From NCBI RefSeq assembly GCF_050896395.1, contig NZ_JBPBBA010000010.1:1-64000 (forward strand): a stretch of 64,000 bases of DNA, written 5' to 3'. How positions within the stretch are numbered: position 1 is the stretch's first letter; every line of letters begins with the position of its first letter. Source of the DNA: Nioella aestuarii. Lineage in GTDB: Bacteria > Pseudomonadota > Alphaproteobacteria > Rhodobacterales > Rhodobacteraceae. Made by a program: the position numbers and the translations under genes. Below the pieces are notes generated by a model. It made no database searches and had not been told where the DNA came from. It saw only the letters and a program-made list of their open reading frames with translations. Shown here one piece after another: positions 1 through 6,840 of the stretch.

Positions 1-70
1 CCATATTGGCTGCGATGAACCAGAAAACCTCCGTTACGAAAACCTCAAATCTGTCCCATAGGCGCTGACG

Positions 71-664
71 TCAGACATCGGCACTCCATAGATGGAAAGC
101 GTCTGGCCAATGAGGCTTGTGGGGGAGCGCATCAAGCAACAATTTTAGCCTATCGAGATTGCCAAAATTCTTCTGCATCTGTGCTGGAAACCGATCCCAA
201 AACTTTGGGACGGCCTTAATCTTTGCCACATCGAGTTTCATCAGGGTTTGGCAAAACTCGATCAGTTCCCTGCTATCAGCCACCTGATCGATCGTTTGGC
301 TTTTGAAGTATGATCTATCAATCGGACTCTCGCACCGAGCAATGTCCACGCCCCTGAACAAATCACCCTTTGTGCCTCTGCCGACAACATTCGCTTTGAG
401 ACCCTCAAACGCGACCTCTTGGGCGACAAACAACCTTAGAAAACCATTTGTTGCCAATGATGCGATGGTTGGCAAACATGCGACTTCATCGTCCATCCAA
501 TTACCCTGCAATGGTTTTCGTCGGTAGCCATGGATATCCGATGTGTGGCTTTGACCACCCCATTTTATAGTCTGCTGTTGTACCGCAGGTTCTATCACAA
601 TGCTCAATGACAGGATATTCCGGTCAAGGAACACGCGTTTCGGATCGGGCATCTGACCGCTCAT
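71..664 (-). CDS. PIN-domain-like protein, probably 3' truncated
   Basis: This 197-aa protein starts near VFLDRNIL, which resembles the first PIN-domain motif with its metal-binding Asp. It ends at DAFHLWSADV, close to the C-terminal PIN motif (DAFHLW-A-E). The usual next strand (FLT-D) is missing because a TGA follows at 71-73. DNA beyond the stop still reads PIN-like in the same frame (FVTEVFWF), so the 3' end may be broken by compensating small indels or a stop. Its ATG overlaps the stop of the upstream HTH gene (ATGA), so the two are probably translated together. PIN domains are usually single-strand ribonucleases, but the activity here is inferred. It lies in a decayed mobile island. Confidence 0.55.
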   Translation of the reverse strand: MSGQMPDPKRVFLDRNILSLSIVIEPAVQQQTIKWGGQSHTSDIHGYRRKPLQGNWMDDEVACLPTIASLATNGFLRLFVAQEVAFEGLKANVVGRGTKGDLFRGVDIARCESPIDRSYFKSQTIDQVADSRELIEFCQTLMKLDVAKIKAVPKFWDRFPAQMQKNFGNLDRLKLLLDALPHKPHWPDAFHLWSADV

Positions 665-1098
665 CCAGATCGCCCAAACAGCCCGAGGAACCCCCCGCGC
701 TTGGCCCCGTGCCCTGCCCGTTGATCCGTGATCATGGCCGTGAGCGCCCGCCGTTCTTCGCTTTCACGGTCGAGACGGGAGCGTAGATCGGTGATCGTTT
801 CGGACAGTTGCGCCCGTTCGCGTTCTCGTTCGAGATTGGCCGTGTCGATCTGTTGACGGAACGCCTCAACTTCGCGTTCTAAGTCTCTGTTTCCCTGTTC
901 GTTTTCAGTGTTTCTCATCGGTGACGTCTGGTCGTCGTTACTGGATTTTGGAAACGCTCGATAAAGTTCGGCGGGATCGATCAGAAACGCGCCCTTGTCC
1001 CCGCGTTCTGCGCTTAACTTCCCTGATTTTATGGCTTTTGAGAGTGTCGACTTTGCGCGGCCACACTCCTTGGCCGCTTGGTTCAATGTGAGTTTCAT
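661..1098 (-). CDS. HTH plus coiled-coil plasmid/island-type protein
   Basis: This is a 145-aa protein. Residues 1-45 (MKLTLNQAAKECGRAKSTLS and on) look like a MerR/excisionase-type helix-turn-helix. A long charged helical stretch rich in Glu and Arg follows (about 65-125), likely a coiled coil, and then a Gly-rich tail, GGFLGLFGRSG. Proteins of this layout occur on small alphaproteobacterial plasmids and integrated elements; this is from memory of the family. I chose the start at 1098 because the longer reading frame upstream runs into an IS110 remnant. It overlaps the PIN-like gene by 4 bp, so it could be the regulator or antitoxin of that gene, which is speculative. Confidence 0.65.
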   Translation of the reverse strand: MKLTLNQAAKECGRAKSTLSKAIKSGKLSAERGDKGAFLIDPAELYRAFPKSSNDDQTSPMRNTENEQGNRDLEREVEAFRQQIDTANLERERERAQLSETITDLRSRLDRESEERRALTAMITDQRAGHGAKRGGFLGLFGRSG

Positions 1099-1196
1099 GC
1101 CTGTTTCCGCCTTGTTTTTGCACTGTTCGATATCGGTAACGTCTGGTTCTTGCGACCAGTAACCGTTTCCAGTGTGCCACATTCGCGCGACAAGTG

Positions 1197-1368
1197 GCTT
1201 TGATGATGTGACCGCCGCCCGCTGCATCTGCCCCGTGGACCTGAAACACATTCTTCGCCAGGTCGAGCCCGACCGTGATAATCTCCGACATGACCGTCCT
1301 CCTTTGTGGATCATCGCAGACCCACCTTGGCACATTGATGCCGTCGGGGGCGGTCACATCATCAAGGC
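1197..1368. repeat. Inverted repeat bracketing the IS110 5' remnant
   Basis: The arms are 1197-1216 (minus-sense GGCGGTCACATCATCAAAGC) and 1349-1368 (plus-sense GGCGGTCACATCATCAAGGC). They match at 19 of 20 positions in inverted orientation. They bracket the IS110 transposase start and its untranslated leader. They may be breakpoints or copies of the same target sequence. Confidence 0.7.
1207..1337 (-). mobile_element. IS110-family 5' end remnant (transposase N-terminus only)
   Basis: On the minus strand an ATG at 1291 is preceded by a strong AAAGGAGG site and encodes MSEIITVGLDLAKNVFQVHG. This is the typical N-terminus of IS110/IS1111-type transposases and includes the first RuvC-like Asp (GLDLAK). 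The similarity stops after about 26 residues (GADAAG), where the sequence switches to unrelated DNA. The rest of the DEDD transposase is absent. It is a broken remnant and not functional. Confidence 0.75.
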
Positions 1369-1369
1369 C

Positions 1370-1417
1370 CCCTCAAAAGAGCAAGTGTGGAATATTCAAT
1401 CTTTTGGGGATCGGTGA
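1370..1417 (+). repeat. 48-bp direct repeat, copy A (integrase 3' end)
   Basis: This copy matches 2610-2657 at 44 of 48 positions. Both copies encode the same integrase C-terminal tail, SKEQVWNIQSFGDR, followed by TGA. Copy A has no integrase upstream; it is fused to IS110 leader DNA. Confidence 0.85.
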
Positions 1418-1488
1418 TCTGTTCAATCTCGCCAACGCCATGTCCTCAATGCGCCCAACCAGATAGCGCCATTGACAGCGCCTTTATC

Positions 1489-1516
1489 ACGCGTCATATT
1501 TGACGCGTCATATTTG
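1489..1516. repeat. Perfect tandem 14-bp repeat upstream of an unknown gene pair
   Basis: ACGCGTCATATTTG occurs twice head to tail, at 1489-1502 and 1503-1516. It ends 13 bp before the ATG at 1530. The position suits an operator or an iteron-like site controlling the downstream pair. Confidence 0.7.
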
Positions 1517-1529
1517 ATCGAGGTGCAAT

Positions 1530-1862
1530 ATGGATTATCGGCAAGAGCGTTACAAATCCACGTTTGAGAACGAGGGTGGGCAAGAAATCTGGGACTTTCT
1601 GACCCAACCCGACAACGTCATTCGTATGGAAACCGCAACTTTCCTTTCGAGACCAGCGATAGAACCGCTTTCGCCGCTGCTGCTTCAACGCTTCGGTGAA
1701 CGCATCAGGAAAGACCGCATCAAACAGATGATGGGGCACATGGTTCGGCAGATCATGGAGGGCAACGGTTACGCTCTTCAACAAGGCAATGTGAAGATCA
1801 GCAGCGCGGACAACATCTTCGCAAGGGCATCTCGTTATGCTCGCGGCGAGGAGGTGGCGTAA
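1530..1862 (+). CDS. Hypothetical island protein (110 aa)
   Basis: I do not recognise this family. The protein is mostly helical and charged, with no signal peptide or membrane segment. It starts MDYRQERYKSTFENEGGQEI and has a central Arg/Lys-rich stretch (GERIRKDRIKQMMGHMVRQI) that could bind nucleic acid. The start follows GAGGTGCAAT, a usable ribosome binding site. Its TAA overlaps the ATG of the next gene (TAATG), so the pair is translationally coupled. It lies between the two copies of the 48-bp direct repeat and next to a tandem operator-like repeat, which suggests cargo of a mobile unit. Confidence 0.6.
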   Translation: MDYRQERYKSTFENEGGQEIWDFLTQPDNVIRMETATFLSRPAIEPLSPLLLQRFGERIRKDRIKQMMGHMVRQIMEGNGYALQQGNVKISSADNIFARASRYARGEEVA

Positions 1863-2335
1863 TGTCGAAGTATCAGAAGATCCTAGAAGTCATCGCAATC
1901 TGCGAAGACGAGACCAAACTGCGAAACTGGATCGCGAACGCCGAACGCGAAGGTGCCCAAGAAGTCGAAGATGCCGCGAGACGCCGCCTGATCGAGGTTC
2001 GCGCGTCGAAAGACGTTGATGATCCGAACGATCCCATCGTGTTGGACTTCTGGAAGAGTATTTCGGCACTCGAACACGAACTCAGTCTTGAGCGAGGCAA
2101 AACGATCAGACTCAGCAGGACCCGCCAAAAGATCGGTCGGGTCGGGGTGGAAAAGACATTGCGAGACCTGACGCTTTCAACGCAACCGTCTGACGGTTAT
2201 CATCTACTTCACGAACGTGGGATGCTTGACCTGAGTGCTGAAGCACTCGTTCTTCGATATCCAGACAGGTTCGAACCTGAAGTTCTGGAAGCAGCGCAAA
2301 ACCGACTAGATACGGACGCCGCGTGCACTGACTAA
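1862..2335 (+). CDS. Hypothetical island protein (157 aa), coupled to the previous gene
   Basis: I do not recognise this family. It is a soluble, acidic, helical protein (MSKYQKILEVIAICEDETKL and on). The N-terminal half (about 1-80) looks like an alpha-helical bundle with many Glu, Arg and Lys residues. Around 85-100 is a basic patch, IRLSRTRQKIGRVG. No catalytic motif is evident. It begins one base inside the stop of the 110-aa gene, so the two proteins likely act together. The end converges with, and slightly overlaps, a resolvase remnant on the other strand. A two-gene accessory system such as toxin-antitoxin or defence is possible but unproven. Confidence 0.6.
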   Translation: MSKYQKILEVIAICEDETKLRNWIANAEREGAQEVEDAARRRLIEVRASKDVDDPNDPIVLDFWKSISALEHELSLERGKTIRLSRTRQKIGRVGVEKTLRDLTLSTQPSDGYHLLHERGMLDLSAEALVLRYPDRFEPEVLEAAQNRLDTDAACTD

Positions 2336-2408
2336 GCATCTAGCGCCCGATAGACGGTCATCCGCGACACGCCCAGTGCTGCCGCAATCTCGCTGACCCG
2401 CTTACCGG
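2332..2408 (-). pseudogene. Resolvase/invertase C-terminal HTH remnant
   Basis: Read on the minus strand this encodes GKRVSEIAAALGVSRMTVYR then ALDA and a stop. This is the C-terminal helix-turn-helix (HTH_7) of Tn3-type serine resolvases. The catalytic domain is missing; upstream DNA switches directly to an integrase fragment at about 2409. Confidence 0.75.
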
Positions 2409-2410
2409 CG

Positions 2411-2657
2411 CATCTTCAACCACTTCTTGGACGAGGCAGGACTGAAGACGGACAAGGACGGCAACACCCGTTCTCCATACTCGCTGCGCCACTACGCGCT
2501 ACAGGTTCGCTTGCGGAAGTCCAAGGGGAAGGTGAATATCTACTGGTTGGCGGAGAACGCGGGAACATCAGTGGAGCAGTTGGAGCGGTTCTACCTCAAG
2601 CAGATGGAACCCTCAAAAGAGCAGGTATGGAATATTCAGTCGTTTGGGGATCGGTGA
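2411..2657 (+). pseudogene. Tyrosine site-specific integrase, C-terminal remnant
   Basis: The plus-strand frame reads FNHFLDEAGLKTDKDG, then SPYSLRHYALQ, YWLAENAGTS and QLERFYLK. This is the C-terminal catalytic part of a phage-type tyrosine recombinase, with the HxxR-like SLRHYAL and the catalytic-Tyr region LERFYLK. The N-terminal two thirds is gone and no start codon fits. The last 48 bases are copy B of the direct repeat. It is probably the integrase of the island that entered next to tRNA-Thr. Confidence 0.75.
2610..2657 (+). repeat. 48-bp direct repeat, copy B
   Basis: This is the true integrase 3' end. It matches copy A at 1370-1417 with 4 mismatches. The IS5-family element begins immediately after its stop codon. 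Confidence 0.85.
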
Positions 2658-3114
2658 GGCCTTGCACAAATCGGTAGGGGATTCACTACATGAATCCAGC
2701 ATGATAGCTGGTAGACATGAGCAGTTGGGCCCCTACGAAGTACAAGACCACGAACTGGTCGGCTTACACGCTGTCATTCCGCCCCGCAAGAATGCGAAGC
2801 CGTGGAAGACCGTCACCGCCGGAGCCATGGCCCGAAACGAAGCCCTGCGGGCGTCGAAATACCTGGGCCGCGCCCTCTGGCGACTATGGAGCGGATATCA
2901 CCGACGAAGCCGCGTCGAGACGAAGATGCATTGTGTGAAACTGCTGGGCCAGCGGCTCATGGCGCGGGACTTCGACCGTCAGGTCGCAGAGCTCCAGGTC
3001 CGCATCGCCGTACTCAACGGCTATACCGCGCTCGGCATACCCATCACGAAACCCGTGGGATGACTCTGTCCGGGGAAAGGGGAGCATCGGCTATCAGCCG
3101 ATTTGTGCAACATG
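2658..3114 (+). mobile_element. Internally deleted IS5-family element
   Basis: The ends are imperfect inverted repeats: TTGCACAAATCGGT near 2662-2675 and ACCGATTTGTGCAA-like GCCGATTTGTGCAA near 3098-3111. The remaining frame, ending at 3063, encodes only the transposase C-terminus: IPPRKNAKPWKT, ARNEALRASKYLGRA and YHRRSRVETKMHCVK, which includes the YxxRxxxE signature of IS5/IS903-type enzymes. The element is about 450 bp against roughly 1 kb for an intact one, so the N-terminal two thirds of the transposase is deleted. It cannot transpose on its own, but both ends survive and could be mobilised in trans. Confidence 0.8.
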
Positions 3115-3372
3115 TATAACCGCCCCTTGCGCAAGAGGTATCTTCAGAGCTGATCTTGGCGCGTCATCGGGTGCTGACATGTATCCGGCCTCATGATGCG
3201 GCGTTCCAGATACCGCGGGCCCGTATGGTGTTCGAAGGTCGGGTCCAGATCAAGGCCGCGTGCTCGATTGCACTCTGTTGCACACTGGTTCTCCCGATCC
3301 CGTCTCACGACTGTTACGCCAAACTGCTCCTTGCCCTCTTCCGCTCCGACGTCCTCGCGACCTACGGCTTGC

Positions 3373-3705
3373 TTATGTCGCCGCGGCCGGAGATTGGTAG
3401 ACGCCACCACGGGCCATCAGGGCCCAGACGATCCGCGCCATCTTGTTCGCCAGCGCCACTCGCACCAGCATCGGTGGCTTGCGTGACAGCATCCCGCCCA
3501 GCCACGTGCCTGGCTGGGCCGCAGCATGGGTGTGCCGCTTGATGATGACGCTGTTGGCGCCGATGATCAGCAGGCACCTGAGGGACCGCTCGCCCATCTT
3601 CGTCGTGGCCCCGAGCCTTTGTTTGCCGCCCGTCGAATGTTGGCGGGGCGTGAGACCGAGACAGGCCGCAAAATCCCGGGCCTTGCGGAAGGTCTCGGGT
3701 GGCGG
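3373..3705 (-). pseudogene. IS110-family transposase C-terminal remnant
   Basis: The minus-strand frame contains PETFRKARDFAACLGLTPRQ, HSTGGKQRLGATTKMGERSL and LLIIGANSVIIKR, ending ARGGVYQSPAAAT. This is the conserved C-terminal (IS116/IS110/IS902) domain with the serine-containing STGGK motif. The N-terminal DEDD part is missing. It breaks at about 3705 into an HGG-STG protein fragment. An IS110 N-terminal scrap lies at 1207-1337 on the same strand but in the wrong order for one interrupted gene. The stretch 3115-3372 holds no gene I can support and may be IS110 flank. Confidence 0.8.
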
Positions 3706-3880
3706 CGCCAAAACCCGGAAAGGTGCCCCCTGCCAAGCTAAGGCAGTGAGGGGCAAACAGAGGTGCCGCATGCATGGAGGGCTATCGACTGGGCCGAAGA
3801 CAGTTGAGGGCCGAGCTAGGATTGCAGAGGCGCAAAAGCTTCGCTGGCAAAGAGTGAAGAAGACTCACGGGGTGGTTTAA
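3706..3880 (+). pseudogene. HGG-STG family protein, 5' truncated
   Basis: The plus frame reads GAKTRKGAPCQAKA, RCRMHGGLSTGPKT and EGRARIAEAQKLRWQR and ends at a TAA at 3878. This is the conserved C-terminal half of small phage- and island-associated proteins named for the HGG-STG motif, with CxxC-like cysteines before it. Its role is unknown. No start remains because the 5' part is replaced by IS110 DNA. Bases 3881-3945 are strikingly AT-rich against the GC-rich surroundings. Confidence 0.7.
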
Positions 3881-3945
3881 GGGGTGGATGAAAATATTTT
3901 TAAATTGACTAATATATTGATTTTTAATGTATTTCTGCTTTTTTA

Positions 3946-4021
3946 TGGTGCCGGTCGAGGGACTCGAACCCCCGACCCCCTGATTACAAATCAGACGCTC
4001 TACCAGCTGAGCTAGACCGGC
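3946..4021 (-). tRNA. tRNA-Thr (anticodon TGT)
   Basis: The minus strand folds into a full cloverleaf. The acceptor is GCCGGTC/GACCGGC, the D arm is GCTCAGCTGGTAGAGC, the anticodon stem TCTGA/TCAGG encloses the loop TTTGTAA (anticodon TGT), and the T arm contains GGTTCGAGTCC. The CCA is encoded at 3946-3948. The 3' end faces the decayed island, which fits integrase-mediated insertion at a tRNA 3' end. Confidence 0.95.
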
Positions 4022-4176
4022 ACGGGCTTTCGATATGAAATTGCGAGGCCGGGCACAAGGGGGGAATCCATCTTGATGTAGATGTTGGCTGATGGGGCGA
4101 AAAACTGGTCCCTTGGCCTTGCAACCGTCCGGTAGGGGACGCACCATGCGATCGGATTGCGACAGACGGGGGACGG

Positions 4177-4932
4177 ATGATCACGGCAGAACAGCAGGGC
4201 GGGTTTCCCCGACTTCACCGGATGGGTGAGGCTGGCATGCTGGTCGAGTTCGGAGACCGCCTGTCGATGTCCGTAAATGCCGCGACGCTGGCGTTTCGGG
4301 CGGCTGTCGATGAGGCCGCATGGGGCGGTGTGGAGGAAAGCGCGACCTCTTTGAAGTCTGTCTTCTTGCGCTTTGACCCGGTTCGGTTGAGCCATGAAGC
4401 GCTTGAGGCGGCTCTTTTGACCTTGCTGAATGCGCGTGACTGGTATGCAGAAACCTTGCCCCATGGGCGCAAGCTGTGGCGGGTGCCAACGGTGTTCGGA
4501 GGAGAACATGGCCCGCAGTTGGAGGAAGCCGCCGATCTGGCCGGGCTATCACCGGAAGCCGCGGTGACGCAGATTTCCGAAACACCTGTCCGGGTGCTGA
4601 CCATCGGGTTTTCGCCCGGAATGCCCTATCTTGGGCAATTGCCTGATGCCTTTGATATTCCCCGAAAAACAGAGCTGAATCCGCATGTTCCCGCAGGCGG
4701 GCTTGCCTTGGCGATCCGTCAGCTGGTCTTGTTTCCTGTCGGCACGCAAACGGGTTGGCGCTGGATTGGTCGGGCGGCGATTGACGTATTCGGCCAGCAG
4801 GCAGAGCACCCATTTCCGCTGACCGCAGGCGACGAAATTCTCTTTCACCCTGTCAGCGCTGCCGCGTTCGAGGATGCCTGGGCCGAGGTGGACGCGGGCC
4901 GAATGGTGGCCAGTTGCGAGGCCCTGCCATGA
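4177..4932 (+). CDS. pxpB: 5-oxoprolinase subunit PxpB (KipI-like)
   Basis: This 251-aa protein matches the KipI/PxpB (carboxyltransferase domain subdomain C/D) family. Motifs seen include TIGFSPGMPYLGQLP, VPAGGLALAIRQ and PVGTQTGWRWIG. PxpB joins PxpC and PxpA to form a prokaryotic ATP-dependent 5-oxoprolinase that opens 5-oxo-L-proline to L-glutamate in the cytoplasm. The order pxpB-pxpC-pxpA is complete here. Its stop overlaps the pxpC start (ATGA). The length is typical. It is the first gene of the operon; the 155 bp between tRNA-Thr and its start probably hold the promoter. Confidence 0.92.
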   Translation: MITAEQQGGFPRLHRMGEAGMLVEFGDRLSMSVNAATLAFRAAVDEAAWGGVEESATSLKSVFLRFDPVRLSHEALEAALLTLLNARDWYAETLPHGRKLWRVPTVFGGEHGPQLEEAADLAGLSPEAAVTQISETPVRVLTIGFSPGMPYLGQLPDAFDIPRKTELNPHVPAGGLALAIRQLVLFPVGTQTGWRWIGRAAIDVFGQQAEHPFPLTAGDEILFHPVSAAAFEDAWAEVDAGRMVASCEALP

Positions 4933-5957
4933 CCGGCGTGCTGGAGATACTTTCTGCCGGGCCTGGCCTGTCATTGCAGGATGCGGGCCGACCGGGACTG
5001 CTTTCAAAAGGCTTGTCGCGCGGCGGGGCGATGGACCCTCTGGCAGTGGCTGAAGGGGCGGCGCTTTTGGGCGCTGATCCGGGTGGGGCGTTGGCCATCG
5101 AAATGGCCGGGGCAGGGGGCACCTTCAGGGCCGAGGACGCGGACCTGCTGATTGCTCTTACAGGCGCGCCGATGACTGCGGATATTGACGGCGCACGGGT
5201 GCAATGGGCGGGCAGTCACCTGTTGCCGCGTGGGGCCACCTTGAAAATCGGTGGCGCGTTGAAGGGCAGCTACGGCTATCTCAGTATTGCGGGTCTTGAT
5301 GCGCCGGAGATTCTGGGCGCGCGATCGGCCCATATCTCAGGCGGGATTGGCCGGCGGTTACAGACAGGGGACCGCCTGGTTTGCGCACCGGCACCAAGCA
5401 CGGGTGGGATGATGATCGGGTCAGATGACCGCTTTTCGGGCGGCGAGATTCGCATTCTGCCGTCTGTCCAGACCAGCCAGTTCGCCCCGGAGACACTGGC
5501 ACGGCTGGAAGAAACGGCCTTCGTCAAGGACGCCCGCGCCAGCCGCATGGGCGCGCGGATGGGGCAGGACGGCCCCGGCTTTTCCTCGGATGCGCATCTG
5601 GCGATTCTGTCCGAGATCATTGTGCCCGGCGATGTGCAGGTGATCGGCGATGGATCGCCCTTCGTGCTGCTCAATGAATGCCAGTCCATGGGCGGGTATC
5701 CAAGGATCGCAACGGTGATCAGCGCCGATCTGCCCAAGGTCGCGCAGGCCGCGCCGGGCAGTCCGATCCGCTTTCGCTTCGTGACGTTGGAGGAGGCTCT
5801 GACAGCGCGAAGTTCAGTAGATAAGTATCTGAAATCGCTTTCTTCCCGCGTTCAGCCAAGGGTGCGCCACCCCGCTGACATCCCAGATCTGCTATCCTAT
5901 CAACTGGTTGGCGGCGTGATTTCCGCACATCACGACGCCCACGAAAAGGAGACCTGA
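4929..5957 (+). CDS. pxpC: 5-oxoprolinase subunit PxpC (biotin-dependent carboxyltransferase-like)
   Basis: This 342-aa protein belongs to the KipA/PxpC family. It starts MTGVLEILSAGPGLSLQDAG and has the characteristic GRPGLLSKGLSRGGAMDP stretch, then SYGYLSIAGL. It is the partner of PxpB in 5-oxoproline cleavage. The ATG at 4929 overlaps the pxpB stop; an upstream in-frame ATG at 4914 would lie well inside pxpB and is less likely. The C-terminal 40 residues (after about 300) look less conserved. pxpA follows after only 3 bases. Confidence 0.92.
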   Translation: MTGVLEILSAGPGLSLQDAGRPGLLSKGLSRGGAMDPLAVAEGAALLGADPGGALAIEMAGAGGTFRAEDADLLIALTGAPMTADIDGARVQWAGSHLLPRGATLKIGGALKGSYGYLSIAGLDAPEILGARSAHISGGIGRRLQTGDRLVCAPAPSTGGMMIGSDDRFSGGEIRILPSVQTSQFAPETLARLEETAFVKDARASRMGARMGQDGPGFSSDAHLAILSEIIVPGDVQVIGDGSPFVLLNECQSMGGYPRIATVISADLPKVAQAAPGSPIRFRFVTLEEALTARSSVDKYLKSLSSRVQPRVRHPADIPDLLSYQLVGGVISAHHDAHEKET

Positions 5958-5960
5958 GCC

Positions 5961-6725
5961 ATGAGCATCCGCGTCGATCTGAACGCCGATATGGGCGAAA
6001 GCTTTGGCCCTTGGCCAATGGGCAATGATGCCGAGGTGCTCAAGGTCGTGACCTCTGCCAATGTGGCGTGCGGGTTTCATGCGGGCGATCCGTCCGTGAT
6101 GGCGCAGACGATCCGGGTGGCGCAGGAAAACGGTGTCGGCATTGGCGCGCATCCGGGCTTTCCCGATCTTCAGGGTTTTGGACGCAGGCGGATGCATATG
6201 GGCCGCGAGGATCTGCAAAACGCGATCCGCTACCAGTTCGGAGCCATCCGGGGAATGGCCAGGGCGCTTGGGGCCGAGGTACGCCATTTCAAGCTGCACG
6301 GGGCGCTGTCCAACATGTGCTCCGAGGACGAGGACATGGCGCGCGCCTGCTATGAGGCGGCTTTGTCGGTCGATCCCGACGTCATTATTTTCGTCCTGGC
6401 TTCCACCGCACAGGAACCGGCGGTGAAGGCGCTCGGGGCCAACTATGCCGGAGAGATCTTTGCCGACCGCGCCTATAACGATGATGCGACGCTGGTCGAT
6501 CGCAGCCTGCCCGGTGCGGTAATCCACGATGCGGATCGAGCGGCAAAACGCATGGTCGATATGGTCAAGGCCGGGGCGATCATCGCGGAATCGGGCAAGG
6601 TCATCCCCTCACGCGTTGATACGATCTGCCTGCACGGTGACAACGAAACCGCCCTGCAGATCGCGCGTGCCGTGCGTGCTGCGTTAGAGGCAGAAGGCGT
6701 TAAACTGGCCCCAGTGGGGGCCTGA
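5961..6725 (+). CDS. pxpA: 5-oxoprolinase subunit PxpA (LamB/YcsF family)
   Basis: This 254-aa protein starts VDLNADMGESFGPW, the hallmark of the LamB/YcsF (PxpA) family. It continues with SANVACGFHAGDP, GAHPGFPDL and HFKLHGAL. PxpA activates the 5-oxoproline ring in the PxpABC complex, using ATP to give glutamate. It has a good AAAGGAGA site just upstream. It closes the three-gene operon; 6726-6840 contains no other gene. Confidence 0.93.
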   Translation: MSIRVDLNADMGESFGPWPMGNDAEVLKVVTSANVACGFHAGDPSVMAQTIRVAQENGVGIGAHPGFPDLQGFGRRRMHMGREDLQNAIRYQFGAIRGMARALGAEVRHFKLHGALSNMCSEDEDMARACYEAALSVDPDVIIFVLASTAQEPAVKALGANYAGEIFADRAYNDDATLVDRSLPGAVIHDADRAAKRMVDMVKAGAIIAESGKVIPSRVDTICLHGDNETALQIARAVRAALEAEGVKLAPVGA

Positions 6726-6840
6726 GACTGGCCCTGTCGCTTCCTGTCATACCGGTGTTTCATAGCCCGGATAATACCGAAACGCGCCTGAGTCGCGGGG
6801 TCCCCCTCCCTGCTGGCGCATCTGCCCGGAGGTCAGCCCC

